Below are positions 5,974-14,821 of a DNA stretch of 16,157 nucleotides, in pieces. Location: positions 1 to 16,157 of the forward strand of contig CAYRFV010000114.1 in NCBI GenBank assembly GCA_964423545.1, read 5' to 3'. The number at the start of each line of letters is the position of its first letter. Position 1 is the stretch's first letter. Origin of the DNA: JALOOE01 sp964423545 (GTDB taxonomy: Bacteria; Chloroflexota; Anaerolineae; CG2-30-64-16). Below the pieces are notes generated by a model that saw only the letters and a program-made list of their open reading frames with translations, ran no database searches and had not been told where the DNA came from. The translations under genes and the position numbers were made by a program.

Positions 5974-6815
5974 CCGTCTTTCGTCCTCTGCTCTTCGTGA
6001 GTCTCCAGCGCCTCCCAGAACGCAGGGTCTTTACGCAGGTGCAATCGCTGCATAGGCGTAGCGCGGACGATCTGCCGGCATCGCGCCAGTAGCTCCGGCG
6101 TGCGGGCAGGATCGCCATTGACGATGGGACAATTGCTGAATAGCTCGGCGACGGCCACTGCCGGAGGCATCGACTCCAGGAAAACGTCTCGATCCTTGAC
6201 CAGTTTGTAGATGCCGATGACCGCTCCGCTGCCGATCTGTCCGTTGCGGTCCGTGGTCTCGCAGTTCCAGAACGGTGTCCCGTGGGCGATCCAACGGCGT
6301 CCATCGGGCATCAGGACGATCAGGTCGTCATTCAGGATCACACCGCGATGGCGGGAAAAGGATGCCGCCGTCGACTTGCCGCTGCCGCTGTGCCCGACGA
6401 ACAGGTGCGCACCTTTGGGCGTCAGCACCCCGGCGCAGTGAAGCATCAGCCCCCCGTGCGCTTCCGCCAGCAGCGCATACAAGATGCGCAGGAAATACTC
6501 CACCTGGACGGTGGGCGATGAGCTGTGCAGCGTCAGCTCTGCGCGCCGCGAAGCCAATGAGAGGGCGCCGGAAGCAGCAGCTGTCCTGAAGTCGCACTCC
6601 GGGCCGGACAGATGCACCTGGAGATCGGCATCCGAAGGGGCTGCCTGCGCCTCTGCGAGGGTCACCTCCGCCAGGAAGTCCACCGGCGCATCGCGCTCCG
6701 CCGGGGTGGCGAAGGGCCGAAAACGTGCGAGCACTCCGGTCGCGAACTCCGGCGGGAAGCATTCGAGACGAGTGCGCAGCCCGGCCAAGTCGAAGAGCAG
6801 CGACATTGAGGTCAT
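5967..6815 (-). CDS. HprK-related P-loop kinase
   Basis: 282 residues, whose C-terminal half resembles the catalytic domain of HPr Ser kinase/phosphorylase. LMLHCAGVL (123-131) is followed by the Walker A loop GHSGSGKST (141-149) and the Walker B-like LNDDLIVL (161-168). The N-terminal 115 residues are beta/alpha and of no recognised function. True HprK acts on HPr in carbon control. This protein lacks the usual HprK N-terminal domain and belongs to the broad HprK-related group that is often found beside PqqD-like genes. Its ATG is shared in an ATGA overlap with the stop of the YqeC-MocA gene; an alternative ATG lies three codons in. The substrate is unknown. Candidate partners are the PqqD protein it overlaps or a product of the molybdenum-hydroxylase genes upstream. 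Confidence 0.8.
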   Translation of the reverse strand: MTSMSLLFDLAGLRTRLECFPPEFATGVLARFRPFATPAERDAPVDFLAEVTLAEAQAAPSDADLQVHLSGPECDFRTAAASGALSLASRRAELTLHSSSPTVQVEYFLRILYALLAEAHGGLMLHCAGVLTPKGAHLFVGHSGSGKSTAASFSRHRGVILNDDLIVLMPDGRRWIAHGTPFWNCETTDRNGQIGSGAVIGIYKLVKDRDVFLESMPPAVAVAELFSNCPIVNGDPARTPELLARCRQIVRATPMQRLHLRKDPAFWEALETHEEQRTKDGW

Positions 6816-8212
6816 GGCGAAGAGTTTACCCTGGCACCGGGCGGCATGTCAACTGAGGGAAGCTGCCGATCTTGCCCGTTCTCCGGCTGATAGTCTTCTG
6901 CACGGTCGATATCTTCCAGGATTTCCGGCGTGGCCCAATCCACCCACGCGATTTCTTGGCTGTGCGCCTCGATGATCGGCCGCGCCCCTACGTCCCCAGT
7001 CAGTCGCACGAACTCCGCAAAGGTCGAGCGATCGAAGAGCACGGGATTGCCGCGTTGCCCGCGAAAGCGCGGCGCAACAATCGGCGCCAATGTCTCGCGA
7101 TGCCGCTGGATCAGGGCGGAGAGCAGATCCGGGGTGACGCCGGGCTGGTCAGCCAGGAGGAAGAGAACGGCGGACATCCCCGCAAGCGCGCGCAGGCCGG
7201 CTTGGACGCTGCGACTCTGCCCTTCAGCCCAATCGGGGACCGAGACGAGCCTGACATCCTTCCCCGCAAGTGCGGCCGCCACCCTATCCGCTCCGGCCCC
7301 GACCGTGGCTGCGACCCGATCGATGTCGGTGCAGGTCAGCGCCTGAGCGGCGACATGGGCCACCAACACCTCACCATGCCACGGCAGCAGCTGCTTCAGT
7401 GCGCCGAAACGCTTTCCTTGCCCAGCTGCCAGCACCACGGCGCCGACGCGACCCCATACCTCGCAGGCCGGATCGACGCCTTGCGCCGCACCTATGATCA
7501 CGCTGTCCACGAAGGGATGCTTCAGCAGCAGCCGGGCGATGCGACGCGCCGCGGTCCGCATCGTCGCATCCTCCGCCTTGTTGAGAAAGGGCACGAGTCG
7601 CGCGTCACGCGTCAGGCCTTTCGCACCGCCGGAGGGATGCGCAAGCACGCCAGCAATCATCTCAGGCGTAATCTGATCTCCCAGCGCTGCGCCGGCAAGC
7701 GAGGCGACCAGCTCCGGCCGATGCACCTGTCCGGCGGTGAGCGGCTTCCCCAAGGCATCCAGGCCGACGACCGGAACCAGCAAGGTCGAACTTGTTGGGA
7801 TGACGGGCTCGTGCGGCGCAGGGGCTTTGAACGGCAGGCGGCGCGCGCCGTCCGCCTCGACAATCACCGCATCCACCGCGGGATGCGCTGCAATGCGATC
7901 CAGGAGCTCAGGCGGCACACCCGCCACCTTGTCCTGTTCCACCAGCGTGCCGCCCGCGATCAGTACATGGCCGTGCTCGGCCAGCGCCTCCGGCAGTTGC
8001 GCCAACAGCGCTCCCTCGCCATGCAGCACCAATGCCAGCGGCGCCTGCGCCATCTGGGAAACAAAAATGCGCGTGGTCATCGAAGTGACGACACGCTCCC
8101 CGGCGGCGGCCAGCTCGCCGGCAAGTCGGAACATCAGTGTCGTCTTGCCTCCGCCACCGGAGAGGGCGATCACTTCCTTGCGTCTCACCCGAAAGGCGCG
8201 TGCGAGTTGCAT
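6812..8212 (-). CDS. YqeC-MocA fusion: molybdenum hydroxylase accessory ATPase plus Mo-cofactor nucleotidyltransferase
   Basis: 466 residues made of two normally separate proteins. Residues 1-250 match YqeC, the putative selenium-dependent hydroxylase accessory protein: P-loop ALSGGGGKTTL (16-26), and VEADGARRLPFKAPAPHEP (118-136). Residues 256-440 match MocA (molybdopterin cytidylyltransferase): VVLAAGQGKRFGALKQLLP (259-277), FLLADQPGV (351-359) and RGQRGNPVLFDR (384-395). MocA transfers CMP to molybdenum cofactor for xanthine-dehydrogenase-family hydroxylases. The tail after 440 is unstructured. It starts 10 bp after yqeB with no obvious Shine-Dalgarno site, suggesting coupling, and its stop overlaps the kinase start. 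No hydroxylase subunits are in the window. Whether the client enzyme needs selenium is not determined by the sequence. Confidence 0.9.
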   Translation of the reverse strand: MQLARAFRVRRKEVIALSGGGGKTTLMFRLAGELAAAGERVVTSMTTRIFVSQMAQAPLALVLHGEGALLAQLPEALAEHGHVLIAGGTLVEQDKVAGVPPELLDRIAAHPAVDAVIVEADGARRLPFKAPAPHEPVIPTSSTLLVPVVGLDALGKPLTAGQVHRPELVASLAGAALGDQITPEMIAGVLAHPSGGAKGLTRDARLVPFLNKAEDATMRTAARRIARLLLKHPFVDSVIIGAAQGVDPACEVWGRVGAVVLAAGQGKRFGALKQLLPWHGEVLVAHVAAQALTCTDIDRVAATVGAGADRVAAALAGKDVRLVSVPDWAEGQSRSVQAGLRALAGMSAVLFLLADQPGVTPDLLSALIQRHRETLAPIVAPRFRGQRGNPVLFDRSTFAEFVRLTGDVGARPIIEAHSQEIAWVDWATPEILEDIDRAEDYQPENGQDRQLPSVDMPPGARVNSSP

Positions 8213-8222
8213 GCGAGTCTGC

Positions 8223-9032
8223 TCACGGGCTGGCTGGCGCGTCGGCCAGAATCGCCTCCAACACGCCTCCGCCGACTGCCAGCGACTTATCGGAGATGGT
8301 GAAGCAATAGGCGCGTTCGGCGCGCGGGTCGATATCGCCGACCTTGACGCCGGTCGAAACGCGGACGCCCGGGCGGATCAGCCCCCGCAGCACGCCGTCG
8401 CATCCGGCGCGCAGCTCGCAGCCACCCACCGTGGCGATGATCTGCCCGGCAGCGACCCGGTCGCCAATGGCGACCCAGGCCTGCAACACGCCATCGGCAG
8501 GCGCGCGCAGGACGCGGTTCATCACCACTGTGCCCTCGATCTCGCCGGGCGTGCCGGTGTCGGGTAGCGCCGACCCCTGCCAGTAGACGCGCCCCAGCCA
8601 ATGGCCGCGGTGGGTCTCGACGACCGCATGACAGTCCACCCCAGCGGTGAAGCCCGGCCCTAGTCCGATCACCCGCAAGGCATCGGTGGCCGCGGTGCCG
8701 GTATTGCGCTTCGCCATGACGCCGTCAACCAGCGTCGTTGGCGCCAGCGAACTCAGGCAGCGCGTCTCTGGATCGATCAGCACCGGGATGATCCGCTCGG
8801 TGAGTGCAGCGCGTGCGGCTGCTGCGTCCGGCGCGCAGCGGGCCACAATCTCCTCGACGGTGGTTTCGCCTTCGTACACTGCTTCACCGAAACAAACCTT
8901 GCGTCGCACCATCAGCGGCGCCGGCAGCTCGGTCATGACAACGGCAAACCCGCTGCGGTGCAGACGCGCAGCCACCCCGCTGGCCAGGTCACCGGCGCCC
9001 TTGATCAAAACCAACGACCCTCTCAAGTCCAC
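8223..9032 (-). CDS. yqeB: YqeB-family molybdenum hydroxylase maturation protein
   Basis: 269 residues. The N-terminal LVLIKGAGDLASGVAARLHR is the hallmark nucleotide-binding loop of the YqeB/EF2563 family, assigned to selenium-dependent molybdenum hydroxylase systems. VIGLGPGFTAGVDCHAVVET (in the middle) and the C-terminal lipoyl-like beta region with LRAPADGVLQ, VGDRVAAGQ-like and KVGDIDPR also match. The biochemical step is not settled in the family. The start is GTG at 9032, overlapping the end of rsmF by 10 bp, with AGAGG about eight bases upstream. It sits directly before the YqeC-MocA fusion, the usual partner set. Confidence 0.9.
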   Translation of the reverse strand: MDLRGSLVLIKGAGDLASGVAARLHRSGFAVVMTELPAPLMVRRKVCFGEAVYEGETTVEEIVARCAPDAAAARAALTERIIPVLIDPETRCLSSLAPTTLVDGVMAKRNTGTAATDALRVIGLGPGFTAGVDCHAVVETHRGHWLGRVYWQGSALPDTGTPGEIEGTVVMNRVLRAPADGVLQAWVAIGDRVAAGQIIATVGGCELRAGCDGVLRGLIRPGVRVSTGVKVGDIDPRAERAYCFTISDKSLAVGGGVLEAILADAPASP

Positions 9033-10420
9033 CTCAAACCTCTAGGATAGTGGCTCTTCACGAAGCCATTCACGCGCTTGCCCCAGCCGAGCGGATGACC
9101 GTCGACTGCGACCAGGAGCCAGCCGTCGTCACCCGTGCAGTGGAAGCCCTCGCCGCGCAGATAGGCGGGCGCCTCAGGACAGTCGGGACTCAGATTGACC
9201 GAGCGGCGTGCATCCGCAGGCCTGAGTCCCATGGCCAGCGCGTGGCTCGGCTCGAAGCGGTCCTTCTTGACCGTGCCCAGCCACCAGCCCGGATGCAGGA
9301 ATCGCAGCCCCGACAGCTCGGGCAGGCCTGGCGGCAGTGCATATAAATAGGACCCAACCAGAGCCAGGCGCTCATTGGCCGGGAGATCGGCCAGGTGAGC
9401 GTTGCAGAACGCCCGGTACCATTGCTCCGCCTGGCGCGGCAATCGGTCCGCCGGCCACAGTCGAGGCGGCGGTGCAGGCGCAGCTGTGGGCCGGCGGTGC
9501 ATTACGGCAATGAAATGTCCTTCTCCTGGACTGCTGTGCGGCCACAACCGGACGGTCGCTGAGAGATCGCCGGCATCGCGGATTCCCGGTCGTCTGGCGA
9601 TCCAATCTGATCGCCCCGGCGTGCAACCGGGCCGCCGCGGCGGCTCGACCAGGCCGAAATCCTCGTGCGTTTGCAGGAACTGCGCGATAACGGCCTCGTT
9701 TTCCTCCGGGGCAAAGGTGCAGGTGGAGTAGACGAGGCGCCCGCCGGGTCGCACCAGGCGTGCAGCCTGCTCCAGGATGGCGGATTGGCGCACTGCACAG
9801 CCGGACACTAAGGCCGGCGACCATTCGCGCCGCGCGGCTTCGCTCTTGCGGAACATTCCCTCGCCCGAACAGGGCGCGTCCAGCAGCACGCGGTCGAAGA
9901 ATCCGGCCAGCCGTTCGGCCAGCCGCTCCGCCGTTTCCACGGTGATGGCCGCACTTCGTGCGCCCCAACGCTCCAGGTTTTCGGCTAGATCCCAGGCGCG
10001 ATGTGGGTGCATCTCGTTGGCGATCAGCAATCCCTGGTCGCCCATCAGCGATGCAATGTGCGTGGCTTTACCTCCTGGCGCTGCTGCCAGGTCGAGCACA
10101 CACTCACCCGGCCTCGGGTCGAGCAGTTCGGCCACCGCCATTGCGGATGGCTCTTGAAGATAGTAGAGTCCGGCCGCGTGCCAGGGATGCTTGCCTGACA
10201 CCGACTCATCCGGCGCCATGAAGCCGGTCGGGCACCATGGCACGGGCCTCAGAGCGAAGGACGCAGCAGTGCGGAACGCTTCAACCGATCTCTTGAGCGT
10301 GTTTACGCGCAGCCCGGCTATCGGTGTGGCATGATAGCATGCAGCGAAGGCCGGATACTCATCGCCCAGCAGAGCGGCCATACGCTCAAGAAAGCGGATC
10401 GGAATCTCCGGAGGGTTCAC
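9023..10420 (-). CDS. rsmF: RsmF/YebU-type rRNA cytosine-C5 methyltransferase
   Basis: 465 residues. It has the N-terminal FLERMAALLGDEYPAF and LRVNTLK motifs of NOP2/RsmB-family enzymes, SAM-binding DLAAAPGGKATH, the proline-cysteine motif DAPCSGEGMFRKSE and the second catalytic cysteine in YSTCTFAPEEN. The C-terminal third carries the RsmF-type extra domain (LHPGWWLGTVKKDRFEPSHA) and a PUA-like end (PLGWGKRVNGFVKSHYPRG). The family makes 5-methylcytosine in ribosomal RNA; the exact position is not inferable. The start is GTG at 10420, because a stop lies two codons upstream and the next ATG would remove the conserved FLER segment. It lies 18 bp after the GGT-family gene and overlaps yqeB, so it is probably co-transcribed although functionally unrelated. 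Confidence 0.92.
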   Translation of the reverse strand: MNPPEIPIRFLERMAALLGDEYPAFAACYHATPIAGLRVNTLKRSVEAFRTAASFALRPVPWCPTGFMAPDESVSGKHPWHAAGLYYLQEPSAMAVAELLDPRPGECVLDLAAAPGGKATHIASLMGDQGLLIANEMHPHRAWDLAENLERWGARSAAITVETAERLAERLAGFFDRVLLDAPCSGEGMFRKSEAARREWSPALVSGCAVRQSAILEQAARLVRPGGRLVYSTCTFAPEENEAVIAQFLQTHEDFGLVEPPRRPGCTPGRSDWIARRPGIRDAGDLSATVRLWPHSSPGEGHFIAVMHRRPTAAPAPPPRLWPADRLPRQAEQWYRAFCNAHLADLPANERLALVGSYLYALPPGLPELSGLRFLHPGWWLGTVKKDRFEPSHALAMGLRPADARRSVNLSPDCPEAPAYLRGEGFHCTGDDGWLLVAVDGHPLGWGKRVNGFVKSHYPRGLRWT

Positions 10421-10438
10421 GATTCACGGCTCACGCGA

Positions 10439-12076
10439 TCATAGCACCATCGCACAGCCATCCGCGCGCGGATCGCTGCCCCCGCACAGTACGCCGGTCG
10501 CCGGATCGCGCAGAATGATCTGGCCGCGACCGAAGAGCGATCGTGCGTGGCCGGAGACTGCATAGGCCGGATGCCCCATCTCCTTCAAGGCTGCCAGGGT
10601 CCGGGTGGGAATGCCTTCCTCGATGCCCACCTGTCCGCCGGCAGCGCCGTCTCCGATGCAGAAGCGCGGCCGGTCGAGGGCGGCCTGCGGATCGAGTTGA
10701 TCGTCGGCAAGGGCGATGACCACCTGTGCATGTCCCTGTGGCTGCATGAAGCCGCCCATCACGCCGAAGGGGCCGAGCAGCGTGCCATCGAGTCGGGTGA
10801 GCAGGCCCGGGATGATGGTGTGATAGGGTCGCTTCTGTGGCGCCACGACGTTCGGGTGCCCCGGCTCCAGGCTGAAGTTGGCGCCCCGATTCTGAAGTGC
10901 GAAGCCCCAGCCGCTCGGCACGATGCCGGCGCCGAAGCCCATGTAATTGCTGTTGATGAACGAGCAGGCGTTGCCTTCTCCATCCACTACGTTGAAGTAT
11001 ACCGTATCGGAGTTGGCGAACGGCGTCCCGTGGCGCTGATTGAGCGTGGCACGCTTGCGGTTGATCAGCTTGCGACGGTCGGCCGCATAGCTCTTGGAGA
11101 GCAGTTGGGAGACAGGTATCTCGGAAAACCGCGGGTCGGTGATGTACCAACGGCTATCTGCAAAGGCCAGTCGCAGCGCTTCGATCTCCAGGTGCAGACG
11201 CTCCGGCCCCAACGGATCGAGCGCCGCCAGGTCGAAGCCTTCCAACAGATTGAGGGCCAGCAGCGCAGTCAGCCCCTGCCCGTTTGGCGGGCACTCCCAC
11301 ACGCGCAGTCCGCGATAGCTGACGCTGATCGGCTCCTCCCACGTGCTGCAATGCGCGGCTAGATCATCGATTGTCAGACACCCTCCGGCGTTTTGCACCG
11401 CCTCGGCGATTGCCGCCGCAACCTCGCCCCGGTAGAAGGCATCCTTGCCGCCGGCCGCCACAGTGCGCAGTGTGCCAGCCAACCCTGGGTTGCGGAAGAC
11501 CTCTCCCGGTCGAGGGGCGCGACCCTCGATGGTCAGCTCTGACCCGCCGGGCGCCTGTCGAAGCTGGCCCTCGGCGGCGCGCGCCCAGTGGTAGGCGGTG
11601 ATCGGCGCAACCGGGAAGCCCCCTTCCGCCAGGCGGATGGCAGGCGACAGGAGTGTGGCGAGCGACAGGCGTCCGAAGCGTGCGACGATGTCGCACCAGC
11701 CGGCGCAGGCGCCCGGCACCGTGATCGTATACGGATGATAGGGCGGCATGGGCGACAGACCCGGCCCGACGCCATAGCCCGCTCGACGCAGCCGATCCAG
11801 GGTCAGTGCCGCCGGCGCACGGCCCGAGCCGTTGAGCGCCGTGATCCGGCGGGTCGCTGCCTCGTAATAGAGGGCAAAGCAGTCGCCGCCGATGCCGGTC
11901 GATCCCGGCTCAGTCACGTTGAGCGCAGCGGCTGTGGCCACGGCCGCGTCGACTGCGTTGCCGCCTGCAGCCAGGATCTCAAGGCCGGCCGCCACTGCCA
12001 ACGGCTGCGAGGCGGCGACCATGCCGCGCCGGCCGTAAACCGGCGAACGGTGAGAGGTGAACTCATAGGTAAGCAT
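10439..12076 (-). CDS. Gamma-glutamyltransferase-family protein (Ntn-hydrolase, YwrD-like)
   Basis: 545 residues from the ATG at 12076, supported by AAGGA about ten bases upstream; extension further upstream would overlap the glycosyltransferase gene. Family features include AAGGNAVDAAVATAAALNVTEP near the start (given here in parts: AAGGNAVDAA, 36-45, and TEPGSTGIGGD, 55-65), the SDTVYFNVVDGEGNACSFIN region, whose T358 aligns with the autocatalytic nucleophile that begins the small subunit, GVMGGFMQPQGH, and the terminal GGSDPRADG typical of YwrD/CapD-like members. The family hydrolyses or transfers gamma-glutamyl groups, as in glutathione breakdown. No signal peptide is present, so a cytoplasmic location is likely. 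The substrate is not predictable. Confidence 0.92.
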   Translation of the reverse strand: MLTYEFTSHRSPVYGRRGMVAASQPLAVAAGLEILAAGGNAVDAAVATAAALNVTEPGSTGIGGDCFALYYEAATRRITALNGSGRAPAALTLDRLRRAGYGVGPGLSPMPPYHPYTITVPGACAGWCDIVARFGRLSLATLLSPAIRLAEGGFPVAPITAYHWARAAEGQLRQAPGGSELTIEGRAPRPGEVFRNPGLAGTLRTVAAGGKDAFYRGEVAAAIAEAVQNAGGCLTIDDLAAHCSTWEEPISVSYRGLRVWECPPNGQGLTALLALNLLEGFDLAALDPLGPERLHLEIEALRLAFADSRWYITDPRFSEIPVSQLLSKSYAADRRKLINRKRATLNQRHGTPFANSDTVYFNVVDGEGNACSFINSNYMGFGAGIVPSGWGFALQNRGANFSLEPGHPNVVAPQKRPYHTIIPGLLTRLDGTLLGPFGVMGGFMQPQGHAQVVIALADDQLDPQAALDRPRFCIGDGAAGGQVGIEEGIPTRTLAALKEMGHPAYAVSGHARSLFGRGQIILRDPATGVLCGGSDPRADGCAMVL

Positions 12077-12149
12077 CCAACGTCCGTCCTTTGATCTTTG
12101 CAGGCTGCGAGCTGCACTCATCCTCAAGTGAACTCGCACCAACGCGGCG

Positions 12150-14699
12150 TCAGTGCGGCGGGAGAAGCACGAACGTGTCCCCTGCGCGCCCGCTCTCCGG
12201 CGATGTGCTGGCTGTGATAGGCAGTTGGCGTCCACTGGCTGGTTCATACAGTCCCACGCGAAGGCGAGTTGCCTCGGCGACCAGCCCCGGAGGCAGGCTT
12301 AGGGTCATCTCCGTGACGACGATCTCGTCCGGGATCCACCGGCTGGTAGGGCTGGACGCATCTCCCGGCGGCCTATCCATCTGGGCGATGATCTGTCCCT
12401 TTGCGTCGAGCACGTGCACGAAGGCGGTGTAATCGGCGAGCATCCGATCGTGCGTTCGCCAGGCAAGGCGAAGCTGAAGCTGCTCCGACTGCTGCGCCGC
12501 CGGTCTTGCAGACCAACCGAGAAGCTCCACCGCATTCACGAATTCGATGCCCAGAGGGTGCAGATCCTGGGGCGGCTGGGACGCTGGCGCCGGTCCGACT
12601 CGGACCGGCGCCAGGTCGACGCGGTCGGCCACCGGTCTTCCGTCTGCCCCCAACACATCGATTCTTTGCACCTGTTCAGCGGACGCGCCGGTATGCTGGT
12701 ATAGCCCGACCTCAAAGTATGCTTTGCCATCGGGCATTGCGAGAGGTACGGTTATCTGCCGGGAATCCTGAATCACGCGAGCTGTTGTCAACCAGGGGAA
12801 GAGCATGTCCTGTGGAAGCTCCAGGTTACGGGTCTGCCAGACAGAATGACCATCGGTCAAATGGACGAAGCCGACAGGGCCAGACGTGGCGCCCGGCGCA
12901 ACTTCCCAAAAAAGAGTTAACCTGAAAGACCGGCCAGTTTCCTTCTGGTCGAGACGATCAGGAGTGATATTGTAACCCAATAGCTGAATTCCGTTGGCAA
13001 AACGCGCGCGCAAGGGATAGCGGATGGGATCAGGTTGCAGCGTCACCTGAGCGGGCAGTTGCCCCGCGGTCAGTTGCGGCCAGTCGGTGGTGGCGCCCGG
13101 CCATGTGATCTGCTGCGTCGCTGCGTGCTCGATGAGTTGAGCGCGCAGCTCCCGGTTCGTCATCGACACGGGCTTCACGTAGGTCATGCCGCGGAGCCCT
13201 CCCTCTTGCCACAACAGCTGCCAGGGTTCATCTTCATCGAGTGATGCATCGAGCATGAAGTGCCACGTTGGCGGCGGAGGCAGGTCGGCAGGAAGGGCGG
13301 CTGTCTGGGGTAATAGCCCCAAAGCGTACACGATGTGAGGCTGAGCCGCCATCGCAGCGGGCATCAGGATCGCGACAGAGCGGGTTCGGTCGGCCATCAG
13401 CTCTGCGAGCCGTTGGGCTGCAAGCTGCTTCACAAGATCAAACGCTCCTCCAGTCTGCGGGGCCGCACCCCAACGCTGGAAATAGTCCCGGGCAGTTTGC
13501 CCGCCGCCGATCAGCAGTGTGGCAAATAGCAGCACCCACGCAAAGGCACTGCGTCCCTTGTGCGATGGGATCCAGCCCAACAGCGTCTGGGCGCCTGCTG
13601 CAACCAGCATCACAAGCGCCGGCAGCGCGCCACTGGCGCGCAGCATGTGAGGCGCTTGCTCACTGAGCACGGTCGGCAAGAGCGCAACACCGAACCAGAT
13701 CAGCAGCAGACGATACCGCGCCTTGCGCAGACCCACTAAAGATGTCAGCCAGCCGAGGGTGAACAAGCAGGCCAGCCACAGATCGTTGACGGGCCGGCCG
13801 GCCAGATTGTGGCGCCAGTTGCCATCGCCTCGATCGTAGAAACTGCGGAGGACTGCGACGAGGTTGTCGATGAGCGGCTGCCAGGGCGCACATTCGTCGC
13901 AGCGCTCGATCACAGCCAGGAGTGAGATGCCTTGTGTGCGCTGCGTAAGCAGATAGGGGTGATGCCAGAAGGAGACGGCCAATGGGAGGCTCAGCAACAA
14001 CAGCACGCCGGCCAGCCAGGCGAGCCCGCGCCAGTGCTGACCCTCCCTGACCCAGGAAGCGCCGGTGCGGCGCCCGAGGGCAGCTTCCGTCACCAGGAAG
14101 AGAAGGACCGCCAGGGGCAACAGGCGAGCCGACGTGTAGCTGTAGAGGGCGAGAGCCAGGCAGGCGCCTGCAATCATGTAGTCTCGTTTGCGCCCCGCTA
14201 TCCACGCGCGCCAGAAGAAAGCCATCGCCAGCAGGCTGAATAGGGGCAGCAAGATGGCGCGGAATCCCAGCCTGCTCAGGCTCACGTGCCAGTAGGAGAC
14301 CGCCATGCCCGCGGCCGCCACCAATGCGATCCAGTCTCCGCTCCGATCGGCCGGGGCGCTCAGGTCATCGATCAGGAGAATGCGCACGCCCAGAAAAGTC
14401 AGGGGAATCGTGAGTATGCCGATCCACGCGGACGTGAACCGCAGCGCCAGCGGCGTTGCCCCCAGCAGTGCGGCTGACAGCGCCTGCAGGTAGATGAACA
14501 GCGGCTCTCGTCCGGAGTTGGCGTCAAAGTAGAGAGGGAGACCGCGCCCTTCGAGCACCATCCGCACATCGCTCCCGTTGACCGCTTCGTCATAGTGCAG
14601 GCCGGGGGGGAGCCGATCGAGGTTCCAAAGCCGCAGCGCGACCGCAACCACAACGACTGCGAGGAGTGCGACTGCAATCCAAGACCCAGCTCTACGCAC
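12150..14699 (-). CDS. PMT/ArnT-like (GT39/83) membrane glycosyltransferase with two C-terminal beta modules
   Basis: 849 residues, starting at GTG (14699) with GAGGAGT seven bases upstream (14713-14707). The first helix (about 7-23) is followed by the extracytoplasmic acidic motif LHYDEAVNG (D37, E38), typical of polyprenyl-phosphate-sugar-dependent transferases, then about ten hydrophobic segments to residue 440. The last 380 residues are outside the membrane. They include two repeated beta modules, about 567-700 and 716-849, each with a LLGY/LLGW start, an FVHLTDG / FVHVLDA strand and a VGLYQ / VGLYEPASGRQ strand. Such enzymes add sugars from lipid carriers to proteins, lipids or surface polymers; donor and acceptor are unknown. 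The neighbour upstream is a second PMT-like gene. Confidence 0.85.
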   Translation of the reverse strand: MRRAGSWIAVALLAVVVVAVALRLWNLDRLPPGLHYDEAVNGSDVRMVLEGRGLPLYFDANSGREPLFIYLQALSAALLGATPLALRFTSAWIGILTIPLTFLGVRILLIDDLSAPADRSGDWIALVAAAGMAVSYWHVSLSRLGFRAILLPLFSLLAMAFFWRAWIAGRKRDYMIAGACLALALYSYTSARLLPLAVLLFLVTEAALGRRTGASWVREGQHWRGLAWLAGVLLLLSLPLAVSFWHHPYLLTQRTQGISLLAVIERCDECAPWQPLIDNLVAVLRSFYDRGDGNWRHNLAGRPVNDLWLACLFTLGWLTSLVGLRKARYRLLLIWFGVALLPTVLSEQAPHMLRASGALPALVMLVAAGAQTLLGWIPSHKGRSAFAWVLLFATLLIGGGQTARDYFQRWGAAPQTGGAFDLVKQLAAQRLAELMADRTRSVAILMPAAMAAQPHIVYALGLLPQTAALPADLPPPPTWHFMLDASLDEDEPWQLLWQEGGLRGMTYVKPVSMTNRELRAQLIEHAATQQITWPGATTDWPQLTAGQLPAQVTLQPDPIRYPLRARFANGIQLLGYNITPDRLDQKETGRSFRLTLFWEVAPGATSGPVGFVHLTDGHSVWQTRNLELPQDMLFPWLTTARVIQDSRQITVPLAMPDGKAYFEVGLYQHTGASAEQVQRIDVLGADGRPVADRVDLAPVRVGPAPASQPPQDLHPLGIEFVNAVELLGWSARPAAQQSEQLQLRLAWRTHDRMLADYTAFVHVLDAKGQIIAQMDRPPGDASSPTSRWIPDEIVVTEMTLSLPPGLVAEATRLRVGLYEPASGRQLPITASTSPESGRAGDTFVLLPPH

Positions 14700-14821
14700 G
14701 CAGCAGACTCCTCAGCTTCGCAGACGTCTGTCTGGCGGGTTGGGTGAACGCCGCATGGGTCGGGCAGGAGATCGGTGAGCTGCGAAACAGCAGAGGCGAA
14801 TCAGGCATCGCGTTGCCAGCT

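Noticed and set aside
6872..8302. A 476-codon open frame on the plus strand
   Set aside because: It lies exactly antisense to the YqeC-MocA gene, whose protein has clear family motifs. Its translation is rich in Arg, Gln and Pro with no recognisable domain, as expected for a shadow frame in GC-rich DNA.
10547..11362. A 271-codon plus-strand frame
   Set aside because: It is the antisense shadow of the gamma-glutamyltransferase-family gene, with no ribosome-binding site or known motif.
12077..12247. N-terminal extension of the gamma-glutamyltransferase-family gene
   Set aside because: The extra residues are Arg/Ser-rich, match nothing in the family and overlap the end of the glycosyltransferase gene. 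The ATG at 12076 has a suitable ribosome-binding site.
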